Shown piece by piece: positions 52,179-62,078 of a stretch of 64,000 bases of DNA. Every line of letters starts with the position of its first letter. Positions within the stretch are counted from its first letter, which is position 1. The translations under genes and the position numbers were made by a program. A model generated the notes under the pieces. It ran no database searches, was not told the DNA's origin, and worked only from the letters and a program-made list of their open reading frames with translations. This stretch comes from Clostridiales bacterium. GTDB lineage: Bacteria > Bacillota > Clostridia > Christensenellales > Borkfalkiaceae. Where the stretch lies: NCBI GenBank assembly GCA_015069605.1, contig SVII01000005.1, positions 1 through 64,000 of the forward strand, written 5' to 3'.

Positions 52179-54449
52179 GTGGAAGATACTTTTTTCAAAA
52201 AAGCCGTGCCGGTTTGGCAAAAGGGAAAGGAAAATCAATTACACGCAAGATGTGTATTTTTTGCAACGTTTGAAGGCGCATCTGATGCAACTTTGACGAT
52301 TGCTGCTAGCAACATATACAGAGTTTTTGTAAACGGAAAAATGGTAGGGGTAGGGCCTGCGCGTTCTGCACACGGTCGTTTTCGTGTGGACGAGTTAGCC
52401 TTGAAAAACTTACAAGAGAAAAACGTGGTTTTCATTGAAGCAGTTGCGTATAACAGCTATAATTATTGCCATTTGTATCAATCGGGCTTCGTTTGCGCAG
52501 AAGTGACGCGAGAGAATACGCCTATCGTGTGGACGGGGAGGGATTTTATCGTTCGCGAATATGTAGAAAAGAAGCAAAAGGTATGCAAATACAGCTATCA
52601 GCGTCCGTTCACGGAAATCTATGATTTTGAACGCCCTCCGCAAGAAACATATCTTGATTTTTCACCGAACGGAGCGGAAGTGGAAAAGGAATATCCCGTA
52701 CAGGTTGAAGACAAACTGTTTGAAGCGCGTAATGTTTCCTATCCGACCTATGAGTTTTTTCTTGCAAAGGAAATGGAAGCTGGTGAGTATTTCGTCGAAA
52801 AGGACTTACCTGAAACGAATCCTTGGATTTTGAAGGAGAGATTGCGTATTTTCCCCAAGCATGAATGGGAGAGCGATAATTATGCGTTTTTACAACGCTT
52901 GACATATCAAAGGAAGGAATTAAACAACGAGATTAAGGAGAATGAATACGTTCTATACAATTTTGATTTCGTACTTACGGGTTTTTTGCGCCTAGAGTGT
53001 ACGGCGCTGGAAGATAGCATAGTGTTGGTATCCTTTGACGAAATCAACCTGAACACGGATGAGAATGGTATTGCGAATATTAGAAGTGACCGTATGGGCT
53101 CGGTCAACGTGATTGAATATCGCTTGAAGGCGGGGCAAAGGTACGCGCATACGACGCTCGAACCGTATACAGCAAAATACATCAAGGTGCACGTAAAAAG
53201 CGGTAAAATCGAAAACGTATCCGTAGGGATGCATACTTATGAAAATCCCAATGCGGAAAGCTTTTGCTTTAAAACTGAAAATGAAAAGCTAAATGCAATT
53301 GTTGAAGCGGCGCGTAGAACTTTCAAACAAAACGCGTTGGATATTCTTACCGACTGCCCTTCAAGAGAGCGCGCTGGCTGGCTTTGTGATTCCTATTTCT
53401 TGGGAAAAGCTGAACAGCTGTTTACAGGGAATAACAAGGTGGAGTGTAATTTCTTAAACAATTACATTCACGCGAAAACGCAAAGTATTCCCGAAGGTAT
53501 GGTTCCCATGTGTTACCCTGCGGATTTTACGGACGGCTCGTATATCCCGAATTGGGCGTTGTTCTATATTATCGAGCAATACGATTATTATATTCGCTGC
53601 AACGACGACGCCATTTTGCAGGAGTCTAAAAACAAGGTACTGGGGATTGTTCAATTTTTCGATAGATACTTAAACGAGCAAGGACTTTTGGAGAATTTGG
53701 AAAATTGGGTGTTCGTCGAATGGAGCAAAGCGAATGATCCCGAATTTACGGCAGGCATCAACTATCCCTCGAATATGCTGTATGCGATGGCGCTCGAGTG
53801 TACGGCGAAAATGTATGGCATTGACGAGTATCAAAAAAGAGCGGATGCAATCAAACAAACGATTCGCAAGGACAGCTTTAACGGAGAATTCTTTGAAGAT
53901 AACCGCATTCGCGAAAACGGCGAATTGGTATTGAAGGGGCATTGTTCGGAAACTTGTCAATATTATGCTTTCTTCACGGGCGTAGCAACCAAGGAAAGCT
54001 ATCCCGAGCTTTACAAAAACCTATTGAAAAACTTTGGGGCAAAACGAAACCAAGAAAAAGTGTATCCGCAAGTGCATAAATCGAATGCGTTTATTGGTAA
54101 CTACTTGCGTTTGATTATGCTGAACGAGAACGGAAGTAAATACAAAATTGCCGAAGAATGTGTGGATTATTTCTATTACATGGCTAAGGCAACGGGAACA
54201 TTGTGGGAAAAGGATGATGTGTATGCAAGTTTGAACCACGGCTTTGCGTCCTACGTTGCGAATTTACTTGTGGATTATTTAACGGGGTATAGAGGCAGAC
54301 ACGGGAAGAAGTTGTTGTTTTCAAAACCTGCAGTCGATATGAATTGTACATTGCGTTTGCCTTTGGAAAACGGATTTTTGTATTTTGAGCGAAAAGACGG
54401 AAAGACGGTGTGCACATATCCTAAAGAATATACAGTGGAAGAATTGTAA
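52179..54449 (+). CDS. GH78-family alpha-L-rhamnosidase
   Basis: A 756-residue cytoplasmic enzyme (no signal peptide). N-terminal beta-sandwich domains (AASNIYRVFVNGKMVGVGPAR) lead to a catalytic alpha/alpha-barrel with DCPSRERAGWLCDS, the GH78 catalytic hallmark (DCPxRxExxGW). Later ENWVFVEWSKAND and YASLNHGFASYVANLL continue the family pattern. Start is GTG at 52179 with GAGG upstream. It would remove rhamnose from imported oligosaccharides. It precedes the GH35 gene by 22 bases, so the two form one unit. Confidence 0.85.
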   Translation: MEDTFFKKAVPVWQKGKENQLHARCVFFATFEGASDATLTIAASNIYRVFVNGKMVGVGPARSAHGRFRVDELALKNLQEKNVVFIEAVAYNSYNYCHLYQSGFVCAEVTRENTPIVWTGRDFIVREYVEKKQKVCKYSYQRPFTEIYDFERPPQETYLDFSPNGAEVEKEYPVQVEDKLFEARNVSYPTYEFFLAKEMEAGEYFVEKDLPETNPWILKERLRIFPKHEWESDNYAFLQRLTYQRKELNNEIKENEYVLYNFDFVLTGFLRLECTALEDSIVLVSFDEINLNTDENGIANIRSDRMGSVNVIEYRLKAGQRYAHTTLEPYTAKYIKVHVKSGKIENVSVGMHTYENPNAESFCFKTENEKLNAIVEAARRTFKQNALDILTDCPSRERAGWLCDSYFLGKAEQLFTGNNKVECNFLNNYIHAKTQSIPEGMVPMCYPADFTDGSYIPNWALFYIIEQYDYYIRCNDDAILQESKNKVLGIVQFFDRYLNEQGLLENLENWVFVEWSKANDPEFTAGINYPSNMLYAMALECTAKMYGIDEYQKRADAIKQTIRKDSFNGEFFEDNRIRENGELVLKGHCSETCQYYAFFTGVATKESYPELYKNLLKNFGAKRNQEKVYPQVHKSNAFIGNYLRLIMLNENGSKYKIAEECVDYFYYMAKATGTLWEKDDVYASLNHGFASYVANLLVDYLTGYRGRHGKKLLFSKPAVDMNCTLRLPLENGFLYFERKDGKTVCTYPKEYTVEEL

Positions 54450-54471
54450 GTATTAAAAAGGGAGAATGGTT

Positions 54472-56535
54472 ATGATAACCTATAACGATTTATATTATGT
54501 AAAAGATGGCAAACCTTGGTTTCCAATTTCTGGGGAATACCAGTATTCGCGTGCGGATGTGAGATATTGGAAAGAAGGCATCGCAAAAATGAAAGCGCAA
54601 GGGATTGACGTAGTGGCAAGCTACGCATTTTGGTTGCACCATGAAGAAATTAAGGGGCATTTTGATTTCCGCGGGAATCGAAATTTAAGAAAATTTTTAC
54701 GCGAAATTAAAGAAGCGGGGATGTTAATGTGCTTGCGAATCGGCCCTTGGGTACACGCAGAAGCAAGAAACGGCGGCTTCCCCGATTGGATTTACGAAGA
54801 AAATTGTAAGACGAGATCAAACGATCCCGTTTATATGTCCTACGTGGAAAGATACTTCAAGGAACTGTATAAACAATGCGACGGGTATATGTATTCGCAG
54901 GGCGGTCCTATTTACGCTATTCAGGTAGAAAATGAATACAGTCAGTGGGGCGTACAAGGGGAAGATATTAGCGATAATCACATCAACGCACTTATCAAGA
55001 TGCTGAAAGAGATTGGATTTGACGTACCCGTGTATTGCGCTACGGGCTGGGGGAAGGCAGCCATTGGGGATGCGATTGCCGTTTGGGGCGCATACGTGGA
55101 ACAGCCTTGGGACAGAACGATTGGGGAATTGCCCCCTTTGCAACCATTCTTGTTCTCCCCGAATCCAAACGATGAAAATATCGGCAGCGAAGCAGGGAAA
55201 ATTGCTATGGATGCCGATATAGGCAAGATGAGATTCCCGTATTCTACGGTAGAAATTAGCGGCGGTGGACAAGTAACCGATCATAGAAGACCGATCCTTG
55301 GCGGAACGGAGCATGGCGCTGTTACGATGTGCCGTTTGGGCAGTGAAGCGTCTACCATAGGTTATTATGTATTCCACGGTGGTATGAACCCCATCGGCGC
55401 GTTGACCACGATGCAGGAATATTATAGAGAAGGACCGCTTGTGCCTGGATTTTGTAGCGACTTGTTGGAAATCAACTACGATTTCCAAGCCCCGATCAGT
55501 CAGTATTCCAAGGTTCGTGAAAAGGCGGGGGAATTCAAATTGTGCAACTACTTTGCCCGTGAATTTGGCGTAGAGCAAATGCGCGTTAAATTTTTTGAGG
55601 ATAGCCCAAGTGATCCTACCGACCTTGTAAGCTTGCGTTATTCAATGCGTTCAAAGGGCAATCAAGGATTCTTGTTTATCAATAACTACGTTCGCCATTA
55701 TGACTTGCCTTGCAGGGATTATAAAGATTTCAAGGTTGCGTTAGAGAGCGAAACGATTACAATTCCTTCCATCCATTTGGAGAATAAAGAATATTGCGCG
55801 TATCCCTTGAATATGCCTATCGGGAACGCGGTGTTGAAATACGCAACGGCTACGCCTTTCTGCACGTTGAACGGAAAGGACTACGTGTTTTGGTCGAAAG
55901 ACGGGAAGGCGGATTATCAAATCGAAGGCGCATTTGACGGCAAAATTATCCTTTTGAAAAAGGAAGAAGCGTTAAAGGCATACAAATTTAACTATCAAGG
56001 CAAAGAGCGTATCTTTATTGCGGACGGCGAGCTGTATCAAACGGAAGACGGCTTGCACCTCAACACGTTTGAAAAGCCGATGATGAAAATATATCCTGCT
56101 TTGGAAGAAGAGGTTGCTGGTCTGGAGAAGATAGGCGAAGAGGGGGATTTAGGTATCTATACCGCTCCCTTCCAAGCAGAGGAATGGGCAGCAGAGGTAG
56201 TTGGCGTCAAAGATTGCGGTAAATACGTAGATTATGAAATAGCCGTCAAATACAGTGTAGGCAAAAAGGAAAACGGTTTCCTGTATATTGACTTCGATGG
56301 TGATACTTTGGAATTGTTGATTGACGGCGAAAAGGTAAACGATCATTATTATTTGGGCGTGGATTTTGAAGTAGGGCTTCGTTATTACGATTTCCCGAAA
56401 ATGGTTTGCGCAAGAATTTATCCTTTGGATGAGAATAAAACGGTGTATCTGCAAAAAATCCCCGTATTCAAGGACGGAAAAGCCGTTGGTATCAACAAGG
56501 TTTATGCGAAAAAAGAAACCCGTTATCTTTTCTAA
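54472..56535 (+). CDS. GH35-like beta-galactosidase
   Basis: A 687-residue cytoplasmic protein. The N-terminal TIM barrel has GEYQYSRADVRYWKEGIAKMKAQGID, RIGPWVHAEARNGGFPDW and IQVENEYSQWG, where the NEY glutamate is the family acid/base. A likely nucleophile region is VEISGGGQVTD. C-terminal beta domains follow. GH35 enzymes remove terminal beta-galactose, for example from galactan side chains of pectin. Start: ATG 54472 has GGGAG at proper spacing; the ATG at 54466 is too close to it. Its end overlaps an inverted repeat. Confidence 0.85.
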   Translation: MITYNDLYYVKDGKPWFPISGEYQYSRADVRYWKEGIAKMKAQGIDVVASYAFWLHHEEIKGHFDFRGNRNLRKFLREIKEAGMLMCLRIGPWVHAEARNGGFPDWIYEENCKTRSNDPVYMSYVERYFKELYKQCDGYMYSQGGPIYAIQVENEYSQWGVQGEDISDNHINALIKMLKEIGFDVPVYCATGWGKAAIGDAIAVWGAYVEQPWDRTIGELPPLQPFLFSPNPNDENIGSEAGKIAMDADIGKMRFPYSTVEISGGGQVTDHRRPILGGTEHGAVTMCRLGSEASTIGYYVFHGGMNPIGALTTMQEYYREGPLVPGFCSDLLEINYDFQAPISQYSKVREKAGEFKLCNYFAREFGVEQMRVKFFEDSPSDPTDLVSLRYSMRSKGNQGFLFINNYVRHYDLPCRDYKDFKVALESETITIPSIHLENKEYCAYPLNMPIGNAVLKYATATPFCTLNGKDYVFWSKDGKADYQIEGAFDGKIILLKKEEALKAYKFNYQGKERIFIADGELYQTEDGLHLNTFEKPMMKIYPALEEEVAGLEKIGEEGDLGIYTAPFQAEEWAAEVVGVKDCGKYVDYEIAVKYSVGKKENGFLYIDFDGDTLELLIDGEKVNDHYYLGVDFEVGLRYYDFPKMVCARIYPLDENKTVYLQKIPVFKDGKAVGINKVYAKKETRYLF

Positions 56536-56544
56536 GATAACGGG
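56519..56544. terminator. Hairpin at the GH35 gene end
   Basis: CCCGTTATCTT-TTCT-AAGATAACGGG is a perfect 11-bp inverted repeat spanning the stop codon. The U tract is weak, but it separates convergent genes. Confidence 0.65.
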
Positions 56545-56580
56545 CGTAAGCCGTTAGGTTTGATTTTTTAAGAAGGGATA

Positions 56581-57423
56581 TTAACTATTCAATTGAACCT
56601 TTTGCCATTCTTTTGGCGACATATTGTAGATTTCCTTAAAGGCGTTGCAGTACGCGCTTTGAGAACTGTAATTTAATCGCATTGCAATCTCAAGAATGGA
56701 AACCTTGGGGTCGAGCAAGAGCAGGGTGGAATAGATGATACGGCTTTCGTTTAAGCATTGCACCATCGTTTTTCCCGTGTGCTTCTTAAATTCTCGGCAG
56801 AGGTAGGCGTGGCTGTAATTAAATTCTTTCGTAATTGCTTCAACACTTTGGCAAAGGCAGGATTCGCTTTTCAATTTTGTAAAAAAGGAATTTATCCATG
56901 CCGGATAGGTTGTTTTTTGCAGGAATTTCTTAAAATAAATAGATAAAATTTGGAAAACAACGGAAGTATGTATTTTCTCTAAAACCTCAATGTCGTTTTT
57001 GAGATAAGTGCTATAATTTTTAAAAACCTTTAAAGAATGTTCCCAGGTTTCCAAATATTCCTGTTTTCCGTCTAGAATGATAAAGTCTTTTTTCAAAAGC
57101 TCTTTATATAAGGTGGGAGATAAAAAGTCACAGCAACGTTTCATTTTTTCCGGGGTAACGTAAATATCTCGATGAAAGGTGGGGGAAGTGTTTAAAGAAT
57201 CTTCATCTTTTGTGATTCTATGCGTATCCTTGGGCTTTATAAGAAGAATTTCAGACAACGCGTGCGTTTTTATAGGCTGGTCGTTAACCCAATGGGTAAT
57301 TTCGCCGTCTATGCAATAGGTGATTTCCCAAAAAGAGTGAAGATGATGCTCAATATTTCGGTTTAATAATTTGGAAGTGTAAAAGTTTTGTTGGATAGTT
57401 TTCTCATTGTAAATTTCTATCAT
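56581..57423 (-). CDS. AraC family transcriptional regulator
   Basis: A 280-residue regulator. The N-terminal cupin-like sensing domain (HHLHSFWEITYCIDGEI, LLIKPKDTH) is followed by a C-terminal double helix-turn-helix (about 185-280) with FNYSHAYLCREFKKHTGKT and NYSSQSAYCNAFKEIYNMSPKEW. It is divergent from the transporter operon and convergent with the GH genes, so it probably controls the sugar-utilisation genes around it in response to a sugar. The effector is unknown. Confidence 0.92.
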   Translation of the reverse strand: MIEIYNEKTIQQNFYTSKLLNRNIEHHLHSFWEITYCIDGEITHWVNDQPIKTHALSEILLIKPKDTHRITKDEDSLNTSPTFHRDIYVTPEKMKRCCDFLSPTLYKELLKKDFIILDGKQEYLETWEHSLKVFKNYSTYLKNDIEVLEKIHTSVVFQILSIYFKKFLQKTTYPAWINSFFTKLKSESCLCQSVEAITKEFNYSHAYLCREFKKHTGKTMVQCLNESRIIYSTLLLLDPKVSILEIAMRLNYSSQSAYCNAFKEIYNMSPKEWQKVQLNS

Positions 57424-57674
57424 TTTCTTTTTCCCCTTTTGTTTTCACGTATAGTATAACGCATCTTTCCAGAAAAAACAAGGTTTTTTACAGGTATGTC
57501 AAAAATTTGCAAAAGTTGGTAAAGTATTTATATAGACTGGAAGAAGAAACTTATGGTATATTATATTTATAGTAGGAATATGAAACGTGGAAAAAATATA
57601 AAAAATCATTTTTTACCGTTAGAATGAAAGTTAAAAAAATAACTTTTTACAACACTTTGGAGGCATTAGAGTCT

Positions 57675-58637
57675 ATGCGGTTGAAAAAATTAATAAGTTA
57701 TATCCTTTTGACAATATGGTTGCCGATATTATGTTTATCCTTGTGTGGATTTACTGCGAGTGGTGACGTCAACGTAAAGCACAGCGGAAAAGGCGAAGCG
57801 ACTTTTTTTGTGAATAGCGCGCTTGAAGAAGCTGAATTCCGAAAGGAAATAGAAGAAGTAGTTAAAGACTTGAATGCGGCTTCTATCAGCAACGATGGAA
57901 GTAACGATATGGTAAACCTAAAAGGCATTGAAGAAGAAAATGGGATTTACAAGGTCAACGTTGCTTTTCGTAGAATCGACAAGGTGGATCCTCGCGGGAT
58001 TATTTATTTGTATAAAGCTGAAAGCTTGAAAGTGGAGCAAAGCGAAGAATGGAAACGTTTGGAACGTTGGGAACGCGGGGACATTAATTGCACGTCTACG
58101 ATATTTTATAATCAACTGCCTGGGTTGGTTCAAATTAAAAAGACAAGAGAAGGTGGCCCTAATCTTGTAATCAAACCAAGGTCTATCACGGGAAAGGCAT
58201 TATCTGTTAAGAATTTTGCGGAGCAGATTTCGAAAAAAAATCAAATTTTATCCTTTCAGCTTTTAGATACGCTGGGGGTGGAAAAAATACAAATCACCCT
58301 TCCAGGAGAAATTACCTATTACGGCGATAATATAAAGATAATAGATAAATCTACCTTTGAAATAACGTCGACGACTGTTCCAGCGCAAGTAACAAGAAAC
58401 AGTGCGGAAAGCTACGAATCGATAGTAACGAATGAAGAAATCAAAATTTTTGTAGGATATGTGGCGTTCCAAAAGAGTATGAGCCCATTTGCAATCGCTG
58501 CACTTACCATTGTGGGTGTGTTGGTTGTTGGTTTGGTTGCGTGCGCCCTTAATTATTTCTATCAAAGAGGGAAAGGGCTACAAGCCTTGGAAGAAGCGAA
58601 AAAGGAGTTGGAAAATGAAAGAGAATGCATTGAATAA
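57675..58637 (+). CDS. Signal-bearing, C-terminally anchored membrane protein of unknown function
   Basis: A 320-residue protein with an N-terminal signal (RLKKLISYILLTIWLPILCLSLCGF), a large extracellular beta-rich domain and one C-terminal span (IAALTIVGVLVVGLVACALNYFY) followed by a short charged tail. ATG 57675 has GGAGG 11 bases upstream, while the track start at 57624 has none. It overlaps the permease gene by 23 bases. I do not recognise the family. Position suggests a partner of the ABC importer, but it lacks the features of a solute-binding lipoprotein. Confidence 0.7.
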   Translation: MRLKKLISYILLTIWLPILCLSLCGFTASGDVNVKHSGKGEATFFVNSALEEAEFRKEIEEVVKDLNAASISNDGSNDMVNLKGIEEENGIYKVNVAFRRIDKVDPRGIIYLYKAESLKVEQSEEWKRLERWERGDINCTSTIFYNQLPGLVQIKKTREGGPNLVIKPRSITGKALSVKNFAEQISKKNQILSFQLLDTLGVEKIQITLPGEITYYGDNIKIIDKSTFEITSTTVPAQVTRNSAESYESIVTNEEIKIFVGYVAFQKSMSPFAIAALTIVGVLVVGLVACALNYFYQRGKGLQALEEAKKELENERECIE

Positions 58638-59610
58638 GAAGAAAGTTCCAACGAAGAGAGCTTTAATTTCTAAAGGCTTTAAGGACTTTTACCAAGGCCC
58701 TACGTTGCGGGGGATTAGAAAACACAAGTTTTTGTATTTGTTAACCTTGCCTGCGATAATTTCCTTATTAGTATTTTCCTACGCTCCGATGTTTGGTGTT
58801 ATTATTGCCTTTCAAGATTACATAAGCGTGGAAGGTGTGCTGGGTAGCGAGTTTGTTGGTTTTAAAAATTTCTACAATATACTGTTTAATCCAACGATGG
58901 TTTCGTATCGAGAAATTAGAAATACGGTGTATATTTCCATCATAAGAATTGCAACCAACTTCCCGATTATTTTAATTTTCACATTGATGGTGAATGAAAT
59001 CAAATGTAAACAAGCGAAGGGCTTGGTGCAGGCGATTTCCTATATTCCCTATTATATCTCGTGGATTTCGGTTGGCGGCATGGCCTATAACTTATTCAAG
59101 CTCGACGGCGGTATTTTTAATCAGGTAATCGTTATGTTCGGCGGACAGCCCTTTGACTGGTACACCAAGGTGGATTATTGGTGGTGGATACTTTCCGCAT
59201 CTTCCTTGTGGAAAGGGATGGGGTGGTCAACTCTTATCTATTTATCCGCGTTGAGCGCCATTGACTTGGAATTGTACGAGGCTTGCGAAATCGACGGCGG
59301 CGGAAGATTGAGGAAGATGATTTCGGTAACCATACCAGGGATTATGAACGTAATCATGATTCAGTTGATTTTGGACATTGCCAGCGTTTTGTCGGATAAC
59401 TACGACCAGATTATGGCAATGACGAACCGTGCGGATGCCCTTTCGGAAACAACGAAGGTAATCGGTGCAATTGAATTCAATGCAGTAAGTGGTAGTAGCG
59501 GACAATCAACGGCAACAGCTTACGGTTTATTAAGAGGGTTAATCGGTTTGGTCTTGGTTCTTGTCACGAATAAGATCGCAAAAAGTTCTGGAAACGAGGG
59601 GATTATGTGA
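58615..59610 (+). CDS. Carbohydrate ABC transporter permease (LplB/YteP type)
   Basis: A 331-residue integral membrane protein with about six spans. After a basic N-terminus comes LYLLTLPAIISLLVFSYAPMFGVIIAFQDY, typical of the LplB/YteP subfamily that imports complex oligosaccharides. The coupling EAA motif is present as LYEACEIDGGGRLRKMISVTIPGI. The start at 58615 follows AAGGAG inside the preceding gene; the track start at 58489 is wrong. It overlaps the second permease by 4 bases. In B. subtilis the YteP-type systems import rhamnogalacturonan oligosaccharides, which fits the GH set here. Confidence 0.92.
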   Translation: MKENALNKKKVPTKRALISKGFKDFYQGPTLRGIRKHKFLYLLTLPAIISLLVFSYAPMFGVIIAFQDYISVEGVLGSEFVGFKNFYNILFNPTMVSYREIRNTVYISIIRIATNFPIILIFTLMVNEIKCKQAKGLVQAISYIPYYISWISVGGMAYNLFKLDGGIFNQVIVMFGGQPFDWYTKVDYWWWILSASSLWKGMGWSTLIYLSALSAIDLELYEACEIDGGGRLRKMISVTIPGIMNVIMIQLILDIASVLSDNYDQIMAMTNRADALSETTKVIGAIEFNAVSGSSGQSTATAYGLLRGLIGLVLVLVTNKIAKSSGNEGIM

Positions 59611-60050
59611 TGAAAATAAAAAAGATTCGTGTTTTTGATGTGGCACTTGCCGTTGTTATGGCATTGCTTTCCCTGATTTTCCTGCTTCCTTTTTGGATTA
59701 TTGTGGTGTCTTCGTTAAGTGATAACTTACAGTTGATGACCAATGGGATTTCAGTATGGTTTCAAGGCTTTACCTTTGCGGGATATCGGTTGTTGTTCGG
59801 CTTGAGCGATAAATTTATTCGTTCGATTTGGGTATCGTTGTATACATCTTTCTTGGCGGCAATTTTATCCGTTGTAGCTTGTAGTCTTTGTGCATACGCT
59901 TTATCTAAAAAATATTTAGTGGGAAGAAATGTAATCACAGTTTTCGTCCTGATCCCGATGTTCTTTAGTGGCGGTATGATGCCGTTGTATTTGGTTAAAG
60001 TGTAACGGAAGAGATGGGTTTTGGGCGTGCTTGGGCGATAATTCCGATTC
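59607..60050 (+). pseudogene. Truncated second ABC permease (YtcP/CarB type)
   Basis: The gene opens normally (LSLIFLLPFWIIVVSSLSDN, then SIWVSLYTSFLAAILSVVACSLCAYALS) and stops at 60003, after 132 residues, where the family needs about 290. Just past the stop another frame reads VTEEMGFGRAWAIIP, which looks like the next piece of the same family (YLVV-x-MG-x-x-x-x-WAIILP). Then the similarity ends near 60045. So there is a frameshift plus loss of the second half, including the EAA coupling loop. The importer should not work as encoded. A sequencing or assembly error cannot be excluded. Confidence 0.75.
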
Positions 60051-61416
60051 CAAAGAATACGAAAAAACGTACATTGAAACATACGTTGTGGATACGGATA
60101 AGCCATTCGTGATGAAAAGCCGAAATCGTATTCTTGTTTGGCACTGTGAGACTAGAGAAAATTCCTACAATCTGCCTGCATACTACCCTGTAATGCACTA
60201 TTCAGACGATGGTAAAACGTGGCATACTGTGCATTTAGGCGAAGCTCCTTATTTTGAAGTGAAGTGGCCTCACAAGGGCTATCGCTGGCAACAAAATAAC
60301 CGTGAACTGACGGTTATTGAAAAGGAAGACGGAACGTTGCAATGCGTTTCCCGTACTTCGATGGACGTTTTCTATACGGCAACCTCAACGGACGGCGGGG
60401 AAACGTGGTCGGAATTTACCCCGACAACCTTCAATGGCACGGGTACTTTTCCTTGTATGCAAAAGTTGAGCGACGGTAGGATTCTTTTTGCGTTTTGTAA
60501 CACTCGCCCGTTACCTGAATTAAAGGGCGCGGACGGCGTTTGGGAGGACGTTTTTACCAACCGTGACGCCTCGCATTTAGCAATCAGTGAGGACGATGGC
60601 AAGACGTGGAAAGGTTTCCGCGAGCTTCGCTTGAATCCGTTAAGACACAATGCGGATTTCCGTACTATCGGGGAAAATTGCACGTTTGATAAAAGTGTTC
60701 ATCAATTTGAAATGATGGAATTGCCCTTTAATAAAGCCTTGATTGTCAGCGGTCAGCATAAGGTTTGCCGTAATATTATGATTGTAGATTTGGCGTGGCT
60801 GTACGAGACGGAGTGCGAAGAGAAGTTTTTAAACGGTTTTTCAGGTTTATCCACGCAAGGCTACGTAAAAAGTATCGTAGGCGGATGGAAGGGGACTGGA
60901 ACGGTTGGGCATTGTGCCTACAATCGTTTGCCGAGTGCATTGTTGCTTCCAAGCCCTGAAAACAACGGAAAAGAAGCGTTGCATCTTGCCCCGCTTGAGG
61001 ACAAGCGGATGCAGAGCGGTTACAGCGGTGCTGTGTGGAACTTCCCTGCAAGCCGAAAGGGTATCATTACCCTGCGTGCGTACTTGCCTGGAAAGGGCTT
61101 GAGGGTTTCCTTATTCGATTATTGGATAAATCCCACGGATGATACCGTACCGTATTTTGCGCCCTTCTCTATCGTGTTGCGTAGGGATATGCAAACGGAT
61201 GAGTTGTTCACCGACTTTCAAATTGAGTTCGATTGCGATCAAAAGAAGGTCAGCGTGAGCGCAGGGGAATACTTCCATTTGACATTCCCGTTGAATGGAG
61301 AGCTTCCGAATGGCTTGTATTATTTGCATATGCAATCGGCTGTTGCTGAAAACGATAGTGATGGCAGTTACGTTTCTTATTTAGGTTTTAAAAGTTTGGA
61401 CAAAGGAAAGGTGTGA
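60031..61416 (+). pseudogene. Sialidase-like (BNR/Asp-box) gene, probably 5'-truncated
   Basis: The open frame codes for up to 461 residues with Asp-box repeats (SDDGKTWH, STDGGETWSEF, SEDDGKTWKGF), the mark of six-bladed sialidase-type propellers. The nominal start (TTG 60031) has no ribosome-binding site and lies at the deletion junction; the first in-frame ATG at 60112 also lacks one. The start of the propeller seems to be lost, so I call it a remnant, although fused translation is possible. Substrate unknown: Asp-box enzymes include sialidases and other exo-glycosidases. It ends one base before the aldolase start codon. Confidence 0.6.
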
Positions 61417-61417
61417 A

Positions 61418-62065
61418 ATGAGAGAAGAAATTTTGCAAACAATAGAAAAAGAAAAAATAATTGTTATCGTTCGCGGGGTGGAGAGAGAGAAACTCATTCC
61501 CTTGGCAGAAGCGATGTATGCAGGCGGTATTCGCCTTTTAGAAGTGACGTATAGCGCAAACGGCAAGGTTTTCGATGAAGATACCGCCGAGAATATCCGT
61601 ATGCTTGCCGAATGTTTTAAAGGTAGAATGTTCGTTGGGGCTGGTACGGTTTTAACGGAAAAACAGGTGGAACTTACGGCGCAGGCTGGAGGCAAATTTA
61701 TCATTTCACCTGATACCTGCCCCCCTGTAATTCAAAAAACAAGGGAGTTGGGATTGATTTCGATGCCGGGTGCGTTGACGCCTACGGAGATACAAGCGGC
61801 GCATAGAGCGGGTGCGGATTTTGTAAAGCTGTTTCCGATTACAAGCTTCGGTACAGGCTACGTGAAGGCGGTAAAAGCTCCGTTGTCCCATATCAAGTTT
61901 TTGGCGGTCGGCGGTGTCGATGAAAACAATATGCCAGATTATTTGAAAGCGGGTGTTTCGGGCTTTGGCGTAGGCTCGAACATTATTGATAAGAAAATGC
62001 TGGAAACAGGCGATTGGTCGGGCATTACCGCGCTTGCGGAAAAATACGTAAATGCGTTAAAATAA
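61418..62065 (+). CDS. eda: KDPG/KHG aldolase
   Basis: A 215-residue class I aldolase that splits 2-keto-3-deoxy-6-phosphogluconate into pyruvate and glyceraldehyde-3-phosphate. The active-site features are VIVRGVE, the Glu in LLEVTYS, GAGTVLT, and the Schiff-base lysine in ADFVKLFP. SISPD..CPP and GVGSNI complete the barrel. With KdgK immediately downstream it forms the end of uronate catabolism. The start ATG is one base past the sialidase-like stop. Confidence 0.94.
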   Translation: MREEILQTIEKEKIIVIVRGVEREKLIPLAEAMYAGGIRLLEVTYSANGKVFDEDTAENIRMLAECFKGRMFVGAGTVLTEKQVELTAQAGGKFIISPDTCPPVIQKTRELGLISMPGALTPTEIQAAHRAGADFVKLFPITSFGTGYVKAVKAPLSHIKFLAVGGVDENNMPDYLKAGVSGFGVGSNIIDKKMLETGDWSGITALAEKYVNALK

Positions 62066-62078
62066 GGAGAAGAAAAGC

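Noticed and set aside
54817-55578. 253-codon minus-strand ORF
   Set aside because: Antisense shadow inside the GH35 gene.
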